Shown here: one piece after another, positions 26,301 through 41,300 of the stretch
Position numbering within the stretch: the stretch's first letter is position 1
Layout: each line of letters opens with the position of its first letter
DNA from: Prochilodus magdalenae
Taxonomy: Eukaryota; Chordata; Actinopteri; Characiformes; Prochilodontidae
Length of the DNA: 64,000 nt
Assembly: GCA_024036415.1 (NCBI GenBank)
Contig: JAMWET010003445.1
Span: 51,001 to 115,000 of the forward strand
Reading direction: 5' to 3'
Made by a program: the position numbers and the translations under genes
The notes under the pieces: model-generated
What the model was told of the DNA's origin: nothing
What the model saw: the letters and a program-made list of their open reading frames with translations, nothing else
Database searches by the model: none

Positions 26301-29300
26301 TAACAATAGAAGAACTCTTCATGGTGCTAGAAAGGTTCCATATAGAACCTACAGCACATTCTCCATCATTCTGAAGAAAGCTTATAAGACCACAAATGGT
26401 TCTACTGTAGATGTATTAAGCTTGTAACCACACAAGAACCCAAGAACCCATTACATGTTTCATATAGAACCTACAGCACATTCTCCATCATTCTGAAGAA
26501 AGCTTATAAGACCACAAATGGTTCTACCGTAGATGTATTAAGCTTGTAACCACACAAGAACCCAAGAACCCATTACATGTTTCATATAGAACCTACAGCA
26601 CATTCTTTATCAATCTGAAGAACCCTTGCATCGGCAAAAATGGGCTGCTATAGACAGATCAAGCTTGCAAATATTGAGCTTGTAACAATAGAGGAACCTT
26701 TTCGGTGCTATACAGGTACCCATATAGAACCTACAGCACATCATCTATCAATCTTTAGAACCCTTACAGCACCAAAAAGTGTTCTGCTATAGACAGATCA
26801 AGCTTGCAACAAATAATTGTTTTTGGTGCTAGAAAGGTTCCATACTGAACCTACAGCACATTCTCCATCAATCTGCAGAACACTTATAGCATCAAAAAGG
26901 GTTCTGCTATAAGCATATCAAGCTTGCAAATATCAAACTTGTAAGAATTGAAGAACCCTTTTCGGTGCTACAAAGGTTCCATATAGAACCATCTACAAAA
27001 ATCCACATAGATGGACCCCAGCCCGTGTTCATGCTGGCCATGGCAGTGTGCTTCAGCCTGTGCTGATTAGGTTTAGGTTTCAGGTTTGCTGTGTTGGTTT
27101 ATCTTGCTCAGTAAAGTTGCCTCCTTTGGCTCCGCCCACCGTGGCAGTAGGCTTTAGCCCAGGATGATTAGGTTTAGGGTTTTTGTCAGGGCGTGCTGTG
27201 CTTTCCTCTCATTTCTGTGCACCTCAGCTGTATGATTTGAACTTCGTTGTGTTGGGCAAGGGTGCCTGTGTTGAGTAGATACATGCTTCACAGTGAAGGC
27301 TGGTTGAGTGTTGGTGAATCCAGCATTCTGGCTAATTGCTGTCGTTTGGAGTCAGGGCATTGTGGGAAATGTGGTAACGGTTCAGGTGAGGAGTGTAGTA
27401 CTGTCAGCGATGGGATACAGCCTGATGTAATGACACCGAGCGACATTAGCGTTAAGTAGCGGTACATTGTATCTACCATGTGGGCCTACTGACTTTTCCA
27501 CAGTCCTGTCCCAGTCGGTTATTTCTGTCTAGGCTACTGCGTGACACATGTTGTTAAATGAGCCAAGTCTTTCAGAGTTGTTTAATCATTTGTAATGTCC
27601 ATGTGCAAAGCTACTTGGGAACGACTGTGGAACACTTCATAAAATGTTTACTGGCCTACACGACGTAAAGCAGCCTGCACACTGATCGAGATCCATCAAT
27701 CCATCAAACAGACTGACTCACTGAACAAGCTGGTGGAATCGCTGATGTCATCGTTATATTTGTGGAAGCTGCTGAAGCGTGAATTACAAACATTTGCCCT
27801 TGGATTTTGAATATTTGCTCACTGTGAGGACGAGCAGATACACATTCATTATGGAGGTCACCCTGTGAATTTTTGGAACCGTCCATGCGGCGACAAATAT
27901 TGAAAAATCATTGGACTCGTTTGGACTTGACGCATGACTTCAGTACACACATACATGATCTTCTGTAGTTTATGAGGCACCAGTTCAGTCACTACTCACC
28001 TGGGCATGATGATATGAGATATATGTTTGAGGATTTTAGATACGAGATAATCGTAGTCGTGGGCTGGAGGTTAGGGAACCAGCCTTGTGCCTGGAGGGTT
28101 GCTGGTTTGATTCCCTGAACTGACAGTAACGACTGAGGTGCCCTTGAGCAAGGCACCTAACCCCCAACTGCTCCCCAGGTGCCATGGATAGGGCTGCCCA
28201 CCGCTCCGGGTAAGTGTGCTCGCTGCCCCCTAGTGTGTGTGTTCGCTAGTGAGTGTGTGTATGTGGGTGTTTCACTTCACGTATGGGTTAAATGCGGAGA
28301 CTTGTAAATTTCCCCACTGTGGAATCAATAAGGGATTAAATCAACTTTCCGAGGCTGGGTGGGAAAATCGGATGCACTTGTTAGCTACTAGTAAACGTAT
28401 GCAGCTAATACGATGTATGAAGCTATCCTGAGTCAGTGCATGTGCTGTTACCGGTGGTTGGTGTGTGGGAGTGCCATCTGGTGAACAGGTTCTTACTGGG
28501 TTCCTAGACAGTTGGTGCACCTAATCTTTAGGATTTGGCTACTAGAGATTTCCACACTCTGCCAAACCCTCGCTTTATTGTACGGAAGTTAACTACTGCT
28601 TAAGGTAATTCTGTCACAGACTTCCTAACAAGACGGGATTCCTAGCAACCACCCGTAAAGCCCTGGTAGACCACCAACACAGACCCCATCAGATAAACAG
28701 CACTTAGAGCTTTCATCTCTCAGAGGGACGAGAACATCCACAGGTGTTTTGCTTTATACTTCCACTGTGAGAAGAAGACACTTCAGTGCCATGGAGGTGT
28801 AGCTGCTCAGGAAACTCCTCACTGAGAAGCTGGTGGGTTCTCAGAACGATTGACTGGCCAACCCTGAGTCCGAGTCCCAACCCTGAGCCCTGAGACGATT
28901 GACTTCAACTTCTTAGGTTCAATTTTAAAGAGGTGGGAAACTCTCACTTCAGAAGACCCTGACGGTGAGTCTCCTGAACGAATGGGAGCTGTAATAAAGG
29001 AGAGGTGTGGAGATGCTTGATTTTGATTTTGTCAGGGTCCGGTGGGAACAGGATGTGAGCAGTTGAGGCTTTTAAAGGGTTCGTTAAAAAGGGATGCAAT
29101 CCGGGGACGTAAACACAAAACAGGGGGTCTGCGGAAAACGGCAAACAGAAACAACGAAGGGTCATCCAAAATCGTAGTCAGAGAACAGGCCAAAAAATCC
29201 AAAAATTCAAAAACCACTGGCAAACCGAAACGCTACTTCGCAGAGAGGAAGTCAGAAAGAGCAGTTTTTAAAGACGTAGCAGGTGAATCTAATCAGATTT

Positions 29301-32300
29301 CCAGTGAGGACGATCTGGGATTGGCTACCGGCGAACGGGAATTCACATTATCACCAGAGGGGTTCTGGGAATTGGAGTTCATGGGTGATATTGCCCATGA
29401 GAGGCTACACGGGTGCATGACGCTGTTGCTGATAAATGAAAACCTCGTCCTCAATGGCTTTTCTGACTGGCACTTGAGCGAAACAAGCCACGGACACATA
29501 CGTACATTCATAAAAGTGGAACATAAAGAACCGACTGGCATTACAAAAAGATTGCAGGTGAAGGTGTGCACTGTTTGCTTAGGCATGCAGGTGTGCGCTC
29601 GTGTGTGTGTGTGTCAGGTCTGACCACTTCTGCTCCCGTGACGGAGTAGGCGTGTCCCTTCACCAGCTTCTGCCTGGTCATAGCTTCGCTTTCGTATGAG
29701 TTGCTGATCTGCACAGACATAAAACACATCACACAGCTTTTCATAGCGGAACATGACATCATATCATAGAGCGCGTTCATGAGACTCTCGACTCTGCATA
29801 TATGTAGACGCATCAGATTTGGCATTTCACTGCATAGTTATGAAATATGAAACCATCATACTTACTGAGCTGCGTTCAAGTGGGCGCCTGACACAGAGGT
29901 AGCTTGAGTCATTCCATGAGAACAGTGCCAAACCGTGTTAATGCGACGCAATCAGAGGCCAAGAAATGTGCCACTGAACTAGTAGGGTACCACCACACAC
30001 CCCAACCCCCACACACCTTACCAGGCAACACACCTTTATGGTTTCAGTATTCTCATTGGTCACATGACTTTAGCAGATTCCAACTTTATGCAAATAAACA
30101 TGGCCGCCGTCTCTTCTGTTTGATTGAATCAGCGCACGTGCTGGGTAAATCCGGACGTGCACGGTCACACACAAAACACACCCCTTACGAGCTTAGCTTT
30201 ATGTGACACGTTCCACAAGACTGCCTCCACCAGACACGCCACATGCTACTCATACCGGAGAGATCCGGCATGGCGGAACGCCTGGCGTAAGGATGGGTTG
30301 TGTTGCGCCGAGAGCTGTGCACTGAAAGACTTTAGCAGATTCCAACTTTATGCAAATAAACATGGCCGCCGTGCTGCATCTAGCCAATCGGGCAAGAGTA
30401 GGTTGGTATGTCATACGACTGTCACACACAAAACATACCCCTTACAAGCTTAGCTTTATGTTTCTATGTGTAAATAACAGACAGCCCAACATTTACGGCG
30501 TTCAGGGGACGCTCTTATCCAGAGCAACTTACAAAGTCAATCACATTACAGGTAGGCCAGTGTAGTGTTAGGAGTCTTGCCCAAGGACTAGCACAGCATA
30601 GTCACCCAGACCAGGATTCGAGCCCCCATCTCCCCCATGTGATGGTGGCTCCCTGGCGGGTAGTGGTGTTATCCCCTGAGCTACACCAACCACCTCGCAC
30701 ACACACAGTCTGGCAGTGATGGATCGGTTTGGTTGTTGATGCAGCTCTTGGGGAACTGAACCCATTGGAGTCATTACAATCAGGATACAACCAGAACACC
30801 TTAAGAACATCTTGGAGTCCGGAGCAACAGGATCCCGGCCCCACGGTAGATGACGTCGCATTAGGTAAACCGATGCCAAGCGTGATCAATAATGGTGAAT
30901 CAACTTTCACGAGCAAAATAAAAAAATTTAATATGGTAATGAGCTCCACACCACTGTAGGCATCACATGGTGGCAATGCAGCTACCAAGTGGTGGGATAC
31001 TTCATGCAGAAGCAGCTGCCATGCCTTTTGTTACCATAGCTGCGTCTTTAAATGTCTACCTACCAAGAATATGAAGGATCTGGGGGATCTTGGGCAGAGA
31101 GACCAAGAGATTGACCCATCAGCCACGATTGCTGATACTCAGCGAGCAGTGGTGCCCTCCATGAGTCATCATGTTCGTGCCAGCATCATTGGCTGACGGC
31201 TGCACGATGCAGGACTAGATGCCCACAGACGTTATTACGACTGTCCTTAACACCACGTCACCGTCACCAAAGACTGCACTGGTGTCGTGTCAGACTGTCA
31301 TGGAGTGACTCAGAATGGCAGCGGGTCATCTTCAGTGACGAGTCCCGCTTTTGTCAGGCCGATGATGTAGAAATGGGCACAGAAAAGCTATTTATAGCAG
31401 TAAGAGGTACAACTGTTAAGCACGGTGGGTGGATCTATTGTGCTTGTATGGGTGTGCCAGTGGCCCAGGAAACAAGGCATGGGTAGATGGGAGAATGGAT
31501 TCCATAAAATCAAAAAGCAAATACTGGAAACTAAAATGTGACGTGCCTGTATTAGATTTTTGTCCCTTATGTGTCGCACTGAATGCTCTGGACTCAAATG
31601 ACACTCCTTTCATGGAATGACTCGTTTATGTCTCGCACATCTACTCTAGTGTGGGATCATCAGCATCAGATTTAGGGCTCACGTCTATAGAGCAGCCCAG
31701 CAGGGATCCTCGACTCAGCGCTTTCTTGATGATGTTGAAGAGGGTGGGCGGAGCTTTCCTCAGCTCGTAGCTCTCAGCGATGCCGCCGGTGAAGTCCTCG
31801 AAGCCCTCGGTGGTGGAGCCTCCAGACAGAGCTTCATAGGAGCTGTTCACTCTGGAGAGAAGCAGGAGATCAGCAGAAACAGCAACTGGTTAGGTACTGG
31901 TTAGCTTTACTGCTACTGGGTGCTGATTGGTTAGCTTTACTGCTACTGAGTGTTGATTGGGTGACATTATTGCTACTGAGTGCTGATTGGTTAGCATTAC
32001 TGCTACTGGATGCTGATTGGTTAGCTTTACTGCTACTGGGTGCTGATTGGTTAGCATTACTGCTACTGAGTGCTGATTGGTTGACATTACTGCTGCTGAG
32101 TGCTGATTGGTTAGCTTTACTGCTACTGAGTGCTGATTGGGTGATGTTACTGCTACTGAGTTCTGATTGGTTGGCATTACTGCAACTGGGTGCTGAATGG
32201 TTGGCATTACTGCTACTGAGAACTGATTGGTTGACATTACTGCTACTGAGTGCTGATTGGTTGACATTACTGCTACTGAGTGCTGATTAGTTGGCATTAC

Positions 32301-35300
32301 TGCTACTGAGTGCTGATTGGTTAGCATTACTGCTACTGAGCACTGATTGGTTAGCATTACTGCTACTGAGAGCTGATTGTTTGGCATTACTGCTACTGAG
32401 CAATGATTGGTTAGCATTACTGCTACTGAGTGCTGATTGGTTAGCATTACTGCTACTGAGTGCTGCCCGGTTAGCGTTACTGCCACTAAGTGCTGCCTGG
32501 TTAGCGTTACTGCTACTGAGCACTGATTGGTTTGCATTACTGCTACTCAGAGCTGATTGTTTGGCATTACTGCTACTGAGCACTGATTGGTTAGCATTAC
32601 TGCTACTGAGTGCTGATTGGTTAGCATTACTGCTACTGAGTGCTGCCTGGTTAGCGTTACTGCTACAAAGTGCTGCCTGGTTAGCGTTACTGCTACTGAG
32701 CACTGATTGGTTAGCATTACTGCTACTAAGCGCTGATTGGTTAGCATTACTGCTACTGAAAGCTGATTGTTTGGCATTACTGCTACTGAGTGCTGATTGG
32801 TTAGCATTACTGGAACTAAGAGCTGATTGGTTACATTACTTGTGGGTGCTGATTGGTTAGTATTACTTCTACTGAGTGCTGATTGGTTAGCATTACTTCT
32901 ACTGAGTGCTGATTGGTTAGCGTTACTGCTACTGGGGGCTAATCGGTTTAAAAAAAACACACAGAGCATCATACTAGGTGAAATACAACACTGCCAACTA
33001 GTTTCTATCACTTTGAGATAATCTGTAAACTGTATTTTTATCTGAACAGTCTAGAACTTTAGCACTCCAGTGTTCTCCTAGTGCCCCTTTTGCACCGAGG
33101 TAAAGAAAGTAAATCCGTTTGGGATTTGCATGTAATTTATTTTCAGTTGTGGTCTGTTTGCATATACTTTACCTCTGAAATACTGATTGGCTCCCGCAGT
33201 AAGCCTCTCAGTAAGTGATCTGTTAACAGTGCCCTCAGGGCTTGTGTACTTTGCCGGCCATGCCATTTTTGCAGGATGGCTCTGCCACCCCATAAAACAC
33301 CTTAGTCTGGTACACCTATCAAAATGCACCCACTGGCCACTTCATTAGGTACACCTCCTTGTATCTACACTTAATGTCCATGTTGTCAGCTCCACTGACC
33401 ATATAGGACACTCTGTAGTTCTACAGTTCCAGACTGTAGTCTATCTGTTTCTCTGGAACTAGTGAGTGTCCTATATTGTCAGTGGAGCTGATAAATCTGA
33501 CAGATGACTGTAGATAAGATAAGGAGGTGTACCTAATGGAGTGGCTGGTGGGTGTACACACATCAAGCTAGAAAAAACAAAATGCTCTGTTTACACATGT
33601 GCACACACACTCGCTCACTCACTTAGCATAGGCCTTCTCCAGGAGGGCACTCCAGAACTCATTCCCTTCTTCGGAGTGGACAAACAGGAGCTCCCCGTTT
33701 TTTGTAGGCAACCGGTCATCAATGACAACGTCCACCCACTCGCCATACTGCCACAACTGGAGATAAAAAGATGTGAGAAGTTTGATATCTCTCTTCCATA
33801 CTTACTAAATATCCCACAGATATATAGAACCTTCTAAAAATAGGTAATGATAAAACAGACATGATGGCTAATAAAAAAGTAAAAGCTAATTAACTCAGTT
33901 TACAATTTATTTTACATGCCACTTTGTAGTTGCTAGCTTTCTCTTAGCATTCTGTTTAGCATCTAGTCAAACCAAGAGATTCCCAATTGTTCATTAAATA
34001 CAGGACTGTGGCAGGAACATCAACAAACAGGTCTATAATCATGGCTATAAGAAGTAGGCTGAAAGCTAGTTAGCTCTATTTAGCATCTGAATTCATAGCT
34101 ATAGTGATACGTCTATTTAGCATCATTGGACATGGATAGTGCTATGTCCTTTTAGCATCTATAGCTATAGTGATATATCTGTTTAGCATCAATGAACTTA
34201 GATATAATGGTACGTCTATTTAGCAACTATAGACTATAGCAACTATATAGTATCCGTTGACATATGTTGCTATATTGGTAGGTCTATAGCTATACCTTAG
34301 GTCATGCTTCCAAGTGGTACATTTAATAAGCATCTATAGACATAGCTGGTGATACGTATATTAGGCATCTATAGACATAGCTAGTGATACATACATTAAG
34401 CATTTATAGACATAGTTAGTGATACGTATATTAAGCATCTATAAACATAGCTAGTGATACGTATATTAAGCATCCATAGGCATAGCTATAGTAATACGTC
34501 TATTTAGCATCTATAGACCCAGCTATGGTTGTACATGTCTTTAGTATCTCTTGACATAGCTATAGTGGTAGATCTATAGTTATATCTTCAGGCCAGCTTG
34601 TGGTTCCAAAGCTTTCAGGGCCATCTCGGGCCCTTCACCGGATCATGATCAATAAGCAGTAAATGTTAGTTACCTCTATAGTTACCTCAAGCCATTTGGT
34701 GGCTATGATTGTTATTAACTGCCATCAAGTCAGTTCTGACTCATGGTGACCACATTGGTAGAGTTTCTTTAGAGTATCCTGACTTTCCAGGTAGCAAGCA
34801 TATACAGTATCGACCTGCAGGTGCAATAAGGACAGCACCCTGCTGACTGTTTGTCATTACTGGTCCACCCTTGGGCCACCTAGATAACTGCCCTGGATAC
34901 AAGGACTAACTTGTTTTTAATCTGCTCAAACAGATTTTTAAATGTGTACAGCTTCTAATTTTAGAACATAAACTAATATTACAAACAACTGAGAGAGAGA
35001 AAATAAGGACTAGGCCTGATATTAAGGAATAAATTAGTAGAACACAGTATTTACTACCCAAACATACAAATGATAATAAAAGTAAGAAGAGGTCAGTTGG
35101 ACTGTGAGTAAAAACCGAGCGATCCTTTCCTTAGCTACTAGCGTAACTCCTGGAAAACGCTAAACAAAACCCCAGTGATCTGCCACCTTTGTCTTAAGTG
35201 GGCCAACAGTGGTCTCTGACCTATATATCCTACTGTACTAACAGGGTTCTATATGGGCCTTCTGGCTACTTATTAGCTTCACAGCTAGCATTCTAACGTA

Positions 35301-38300
35301 GCCTTTTAGCTAAAATTAAAATTAGCTTTGTTCATGAGAAAACAGACTATTGACAAACATTTCTACCCTTTTAACCAGAAGACGGAACTCAAACTCAGGG
35401 ATCATATCATCACTGTCCAATGAAAAACAAGCATCTCCAAAATGGCAACAAAAATCTAATTTAACTTTAATGGAAGTCATGGAACCAGACTTGTTTCCTA
35501 GCAGTTTGGGACCATTTCTGTTGGTCCATTAATCATGAAATGTTCATATAGTACAAACAGCAGCTCATGTGTTCAAATAGTGCGTAAGAATGAAAATCAA
35601 TAAAAATGGAGATACATGTTTTTCTTTGGACAGTGACGATATCTAGATAGCTTTGGTGGTTAACATGCTAACTTCAGCTATCATCTTGATCATCTTGATC
35701 CTCCACATCTGAAAAAATGTCATTTGTATAATAATCCCACCGTTGCGATGAAGAAGAGACTTACTACAGTTACACTGCTGTAATAGTTTAACTCTCCTTT
35801 GAGATCCCACCTGAAAGTGGAAGATGCCAGCGTAGTCCTCTTTAAAGCTCTGTCCAGGAGGAACCACACGCGCTAGAATCTCAGCGTCCAGAGTCAGAGA
35901 GGCTATAGCCGCCAGCAGCCAGCAGTCACCTGGTCATGTTGCAGAAACAGTGACATTAAAAGGAGCATCCTTTTAAAGGCATCGATGTCAGCCATGCAGG
36001 CTGGATAGAATGAAGTAGCTAGAGGAAGCTCTTTTACTTGAAACAGAATATTATATCATAAGCTAACTCCATTTTAACCTGCATGGTTAGCATTCCTGCT
36101 ACTGTGTGCTGAATGGTTAGCATTACTGCTACTGCGTGCTGAATTGTTAGCATCACTGCTATTAATGATCATAAAAACAGAAGGCAGTGATTCATAAATT
36201 CTGTTGGTCCTGCATCAAACTGAAAACAGAAAAGACAGAAAATGAAACACACAATACAAATTAGATTTCAAAAGAATTCAAGTTTTCAAAGGATTTAAAT
36301 AAGCTGCTAATATAGAGAGGTTATACTACTAAGTAATGATTGGTTAGCATAATGCTACTGAGTGTTGATTGATTAGCAGTACAGCATTAAGATAACAGTA
36401 CAGCGTTAAGATAAACTTAAGGAGAACTTTCTAGGAGCCGGCGTGTCTAAACTTTGACTGGTACTGTAAATACTCGGGGTGTGAAGCGAATACTCAGGGG
36501 AATAAAAATATCATCAAATACAGCAGTCATGCCTCCACCTTCCTTGTCTGGTGGAGCCAAATCTATTAACAGGACTACATGCACCTAGCCATGTTTCTGT
36601 TGGAAGCATAAAATCAACCCCCTATGGGCTGGGAATGATCCCCCACCCTCATAACACCTGCTCTGTGGTGGTCCTGTGGGGGTCCTGATCATTGAAGAAC
36701 AGGGTAAGGAAGTATACAGAGAAACAGATGGACTACAGTCTGCACACCTAGGCTATATGGTAAATTAACCTGCTGTATGCTGTAATACATGCTATATATA
36801 TCTATATATACTATATATATATATACTATATATGTGAATATAATATATATATAATATATAATATATATATAAATATATATATATATATATGCCTCCACCT
36901 TCCTAGCATGGTGGATTAAAGCTATACAGCAGGTATTAGCATGCAATACCAGATTCCTGGCTAATGCCTAGCCACTAGCCACACCTATCATACATTTTAC
37001 ACAGTTATCATACAGTTTGCACAGCTGCGCTAACTGGTGGTTAATAACCTTGTATTACTTGCTAGCTAAATTATAGCTGAAAACACAGCACAGACTGGGA
37101 CTGACCAAAAGGTTAACCACGGCTTAGGGCAAAAAGACTGAAGTGAGGCTTTATAGAGTGTAATTATTATTATTATTATTTTTTAAATATTGTCTATTAT
37201 TAATACCATTTTCTTAAACTTCGGTTTGTGGTCTGCCTGTAAATGAGTTAGATCTAAACTCAAAAGAATCTAAGCACCCATGTAGATCTGAATTATATGA
37301 CAAAGGTTAGTTAATCTATGTACCCTTTTTTTATGTATTTTTATTTTGTATTATATTTATAGTGATAAACTGGCAGTCTGACGTACTTGGTTCCGTGTTT
37401 AAATCAAATCAAAATGTATATAGCGCTTCTTTGTCACGCTTCCGGGTTTTCCCTGCTCCCGTGCTTCTCCGGACTCAACTTCCCAGAGGGCAACGTTCGA
37501 TGACGCCACACCCGCGTCCAATCCGGTTCGCTCTCCATCACCGGAGTTTTAGCGGACAGCTGAACCTAATTTACGTCCTCCATTTATACCTCTCTACGCC
37601 GCTTCAGCTTTTGCGAAGCATTGCCAACGTAGTTAGCAGTCCTGAGCGGTCTTTCTGTGTGTTATCTCTCTTCTGGTTCTTGATCTCTGTTTCTGTTTTC
37701 GACTACCCTTTTGCCTTCTCCTCTTAACTTAATTGCCTCCGCTGATTGTCTCTTCTGGTTTCGACTTTGCCTGCCTCGACTACGTTTTCTAGCCCTACCC
37801 TTGTTGCTGTATCCACATTGCTGCTTAGTTTGTTCACTTCCCGGTTTAATAAACATCCTGCCTTGACTTTTAACTCTGCAAGCGTCGACCCGGAGTCTTT
37901 TGTCCTGACGTTCTTACAACTAATGTTGTCTCAGAGCAGCTTTACAGAAAAGTTAAGGAAATTAAATTTCACTCTAAAACTGATCCTCTAAAGCGAGTTC
38001 ATCTTTTATTAATCTTCAGACCTGTATATTTAATTTTCTGGGGCTCATTCTGATATACACACACCCCACTACAATCACTACACCGACATTTACCTCAGAG
38101 CTGTTTTTACTGTATCCACTGTTTAGAGCTAGCTGCTGCTAACGCTGCTCTGTTCACCTGAGATACGGTTAGCCTAGCCGTTAGCTCCCCTCGGCTATTT
38201 CACTCTAAAACTGATCCTCTAAAGCGAGTTCATCTTTTATTAATCTTCAGACCTGTATATTTATCTTTCTGGGGCTCATTCTGATGAACAAACACCCCAC

Positions 38301-41300
38301 TACAATCACTACACCCACATTTACCTCAGAGCTGTTATTACTGTATCCACTGTTTAGAGCTAGCTGCTGCTAACGCTGCTCAGTTCACCTGAAATACGGT
38401 TAGCCTAGCTGTTAGCTACTCTCGGCTATTTCACTCTAAAACTGATCCTCTAAAGCGAGTTCATCTTTTATTAATCTTCAGACCTGTATATTTAACTTTC
38501 TGAAGCTCATTCTGATGAACACACACCCCGCTACAATCACTACACCCACATTTACCTCATAGCTGTTATTACTGAATCCACTGTTTAGAGCTAGCTGCTG
38601 CTAACGCTGCTCAGTTCACCTGAGATACGGTTAGCCTAGCTGTTAGCTACTCTCGGCTATTTCATTCTAAAACTGTTCCTCTAAAGCGAGTTCATTTTTA
38701 TTAATTTTCAGACCTGTATATTTAACTTTCTGAGGCTCATTCTAATGAACACACACCCCACTACAAGATGCAGTAATTTTCCAAGATGGCGGCTGCGCGT
38801 GAAAACGCGGCGGCTCGACGCTCTCTCCACTTTTGTAACTTTTGTAACTTTTTACTGTTTTCTGTAGTTTTATGTTTACCAGTTTTTGGACTAGAGAGAC
38901 GATCATACGATCGAGCACTACTCCTCTGTATCGGAGATCAGCACAAGGACTACTCTTTTCATTCAGAAAACATCCCACCGGAGATCCTTCGCTCCCCGGA
39001 GCTACATGGGGTTATCATCCCCCCGGCGAGGCGCCGCAGGAGACGCAGGGAGCGAAAGCAGAAACGGGGGAAGAGAGCCGGGCTACGCGCTAGGCTCCAG
39101 GCTTCCCCCTACAGACCAGCCGTTCCAAGTCTTTTTCTGGCCAACTCCAGGTCTCTGGTCAACAAGATGGACGAGATCAGACTTCGAATCACCTCGAACA
39201 ACATGAACAGCTGCGTGGTGATAATAACGGAGACTTGGCTGAATCGCTCTGTTCCCGACGCTGCTATCGAGTTAGCCGGTCACTCCGTCTACAGAGCGGA
39301 TAGGACGGAGGCTTCGGGGAAGAGCAGAGGCGGAGGTTTGTGCATCTACATCCATAACAACTGGTGCACAGCCGCAGACACAATAGAACAACACTGTTCA
39401 CCGGATCTGGAGTTTCTAACACTGAGATGCAGACCATTCTTTCTCCCGAGGGAATTCAGTGCGGTGCTACTCACGGCAGTTTATATCCCCCCGCAAGCTA
39501 ATGCTAAGCTAGCGCTGAGCAGGCTTCACGACGCTATAAACAATCAGCTATCGGCACATCCGGATGGTGTTGTTATTGTAGCAGGGGACTTCAACCACGC
39601 TGATCTGAAATCAGTCATGCCGAAGTTTTACAACAACGTGCGTTTTCCCACGAGAGAGAGCAACATTCATTCTGGATCAGGTGTATACAAACATTCCACA
39701 TCTATACAAAGTGAAACCATCTGCACACCTTGGACTGTCAGACCACATTTCACTGAAACTGACCCCAGCATACAGACCCCTAATCTGCAGGACCAAGCCA
39801 GCTGTCAGAACTGTACAAGTGTGGACTGAGGAAGCTACCTCAATGATGCAAGACTGCTTTGACAGCACAGACTGGCAACTGTTTGCACAGGGGGCAGATT
39901 TGGAGGAATATGCCTCATCAGTCATGGGGTACATACATTTCTGCACTGAGAATGTACTTCCAAAAAAGACAATAAAAGTGTTTCCCAACCAGAAGCCTTG
40001 GGTGAACAAAAGTGTCCGGGCTCTGATTAAGAGTCGAGATGAGGCTTTCAGGTCGGGAGACAGGCTGGCTTACTCAGCAGCTCGAAGGAACCTCAAAAAG
40101 GGCATCAAGGAGGCCAAGCACAGCTACAAACAGCGTATTGAGGAACACTTTGAGAACAACAACCCCCGTAGTATGTGGAACGGAATTAAAGCACTGACTG
40201 ACTACAAGACCAACACTCCGCAGGCCAGTGATGACACCAGTCTACCTGATGTGCTGAACCAGTTCTTTGCCCGGTTTGACAACCAAAACAGAGGAACCCA
40301 TCACACCGCACCACCTGTTGGGGACCAGACACTGGTTCTAAAGCATCATCAGGTGAAGTCCACCCTGCAGAGGGTGAATGTCAACAAGGCAGCAGGTCCG
40401 GATGGGGTTTGTGGAAGGACACTCAAGGCCTGTGCTAGCCAATTAGCGGAGGTCTTCACAAACATATTCAACCTCTCACTAAAACAAGCTGCTGTTCCAA
40501 CATGCTTTAAAACCTCTACAATCATCCCGGTTCCAAAGAAATCTGTTGTGAAATGCCTGAACGACTACCGACCAGTGGCACTAACACCAATAGTCATGAA
40601 GTGCTTTGAGAGACTGGTTCTGTCCCATATTAAGGCCGTCATCCCTCCGGATTTGGACCAACATCAGTTCGCCTATAGAACAAACCGGTCCACGGAAGAT
40701 GCCGTCTCAATGGCACTTCATACGGCACTGACACACCTGGAACAACCGAACACATATGTGAGGATGTTATTTGTGGACTTCAGTTCTGCTTTTAACACCA
40801 TAATTCCTCACAAACTGGTCAGTAAATTGGGGAGCCTAGGCCTGGACAGCTCCATCTGCTCCTGGGTTTTGGGTTTCCTTACGGATAGACCACAGTGTGT
40901 CAGGATTGGAAACCACACCTCCTCCACTCTTATCCTGAACACTGGGACTCCACAGGGCTGCGTGCTGAGCCCTTTACTCTTTACTCTTTTCACAAATGAC
41001 TGCACCCCCACTCACTCCTCTCAAACACCATAATAAAATTCGCAGACGACACCACAATAGTTGGCCTTATCTCAGATGGTGATGAACGTGCCTATAGGAA
41101 CGAGGTGGAATGTCTGGATGGATGGTGCAAAGTCAACGACTTAGTACTTAACACCTCCAAGACAAAGGAGATCGTTGTAGACTTCAGGAGAACAAAGAAG
41201 TCAGACCACCTCCCACTCCACATCTCTGGAGCAGAAGTGGAACGTGTGGAGAAAGTAAAGTTCCTTGGAGTCCACATAACCAATCATCTAACATGGTCTT

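Noticed and set aside
29042..29623. 193-codon open frame
   Set aside because: Lys/Asn-rich, no recognisable domain, overlaps an LTR-like relic in gene B intron 6, and overlaps gene B exon 6 only by chance of the opposite strand.
31890..32860. Five open frames of 100-215 codons with repeats like Asn-Gln-His-Ser-Val-Ala-Val-Met
   Set aside because: They are translations of a 30-bp minisatellite that stays open in several frames on both strands; no start context, no splice fit, no domain.
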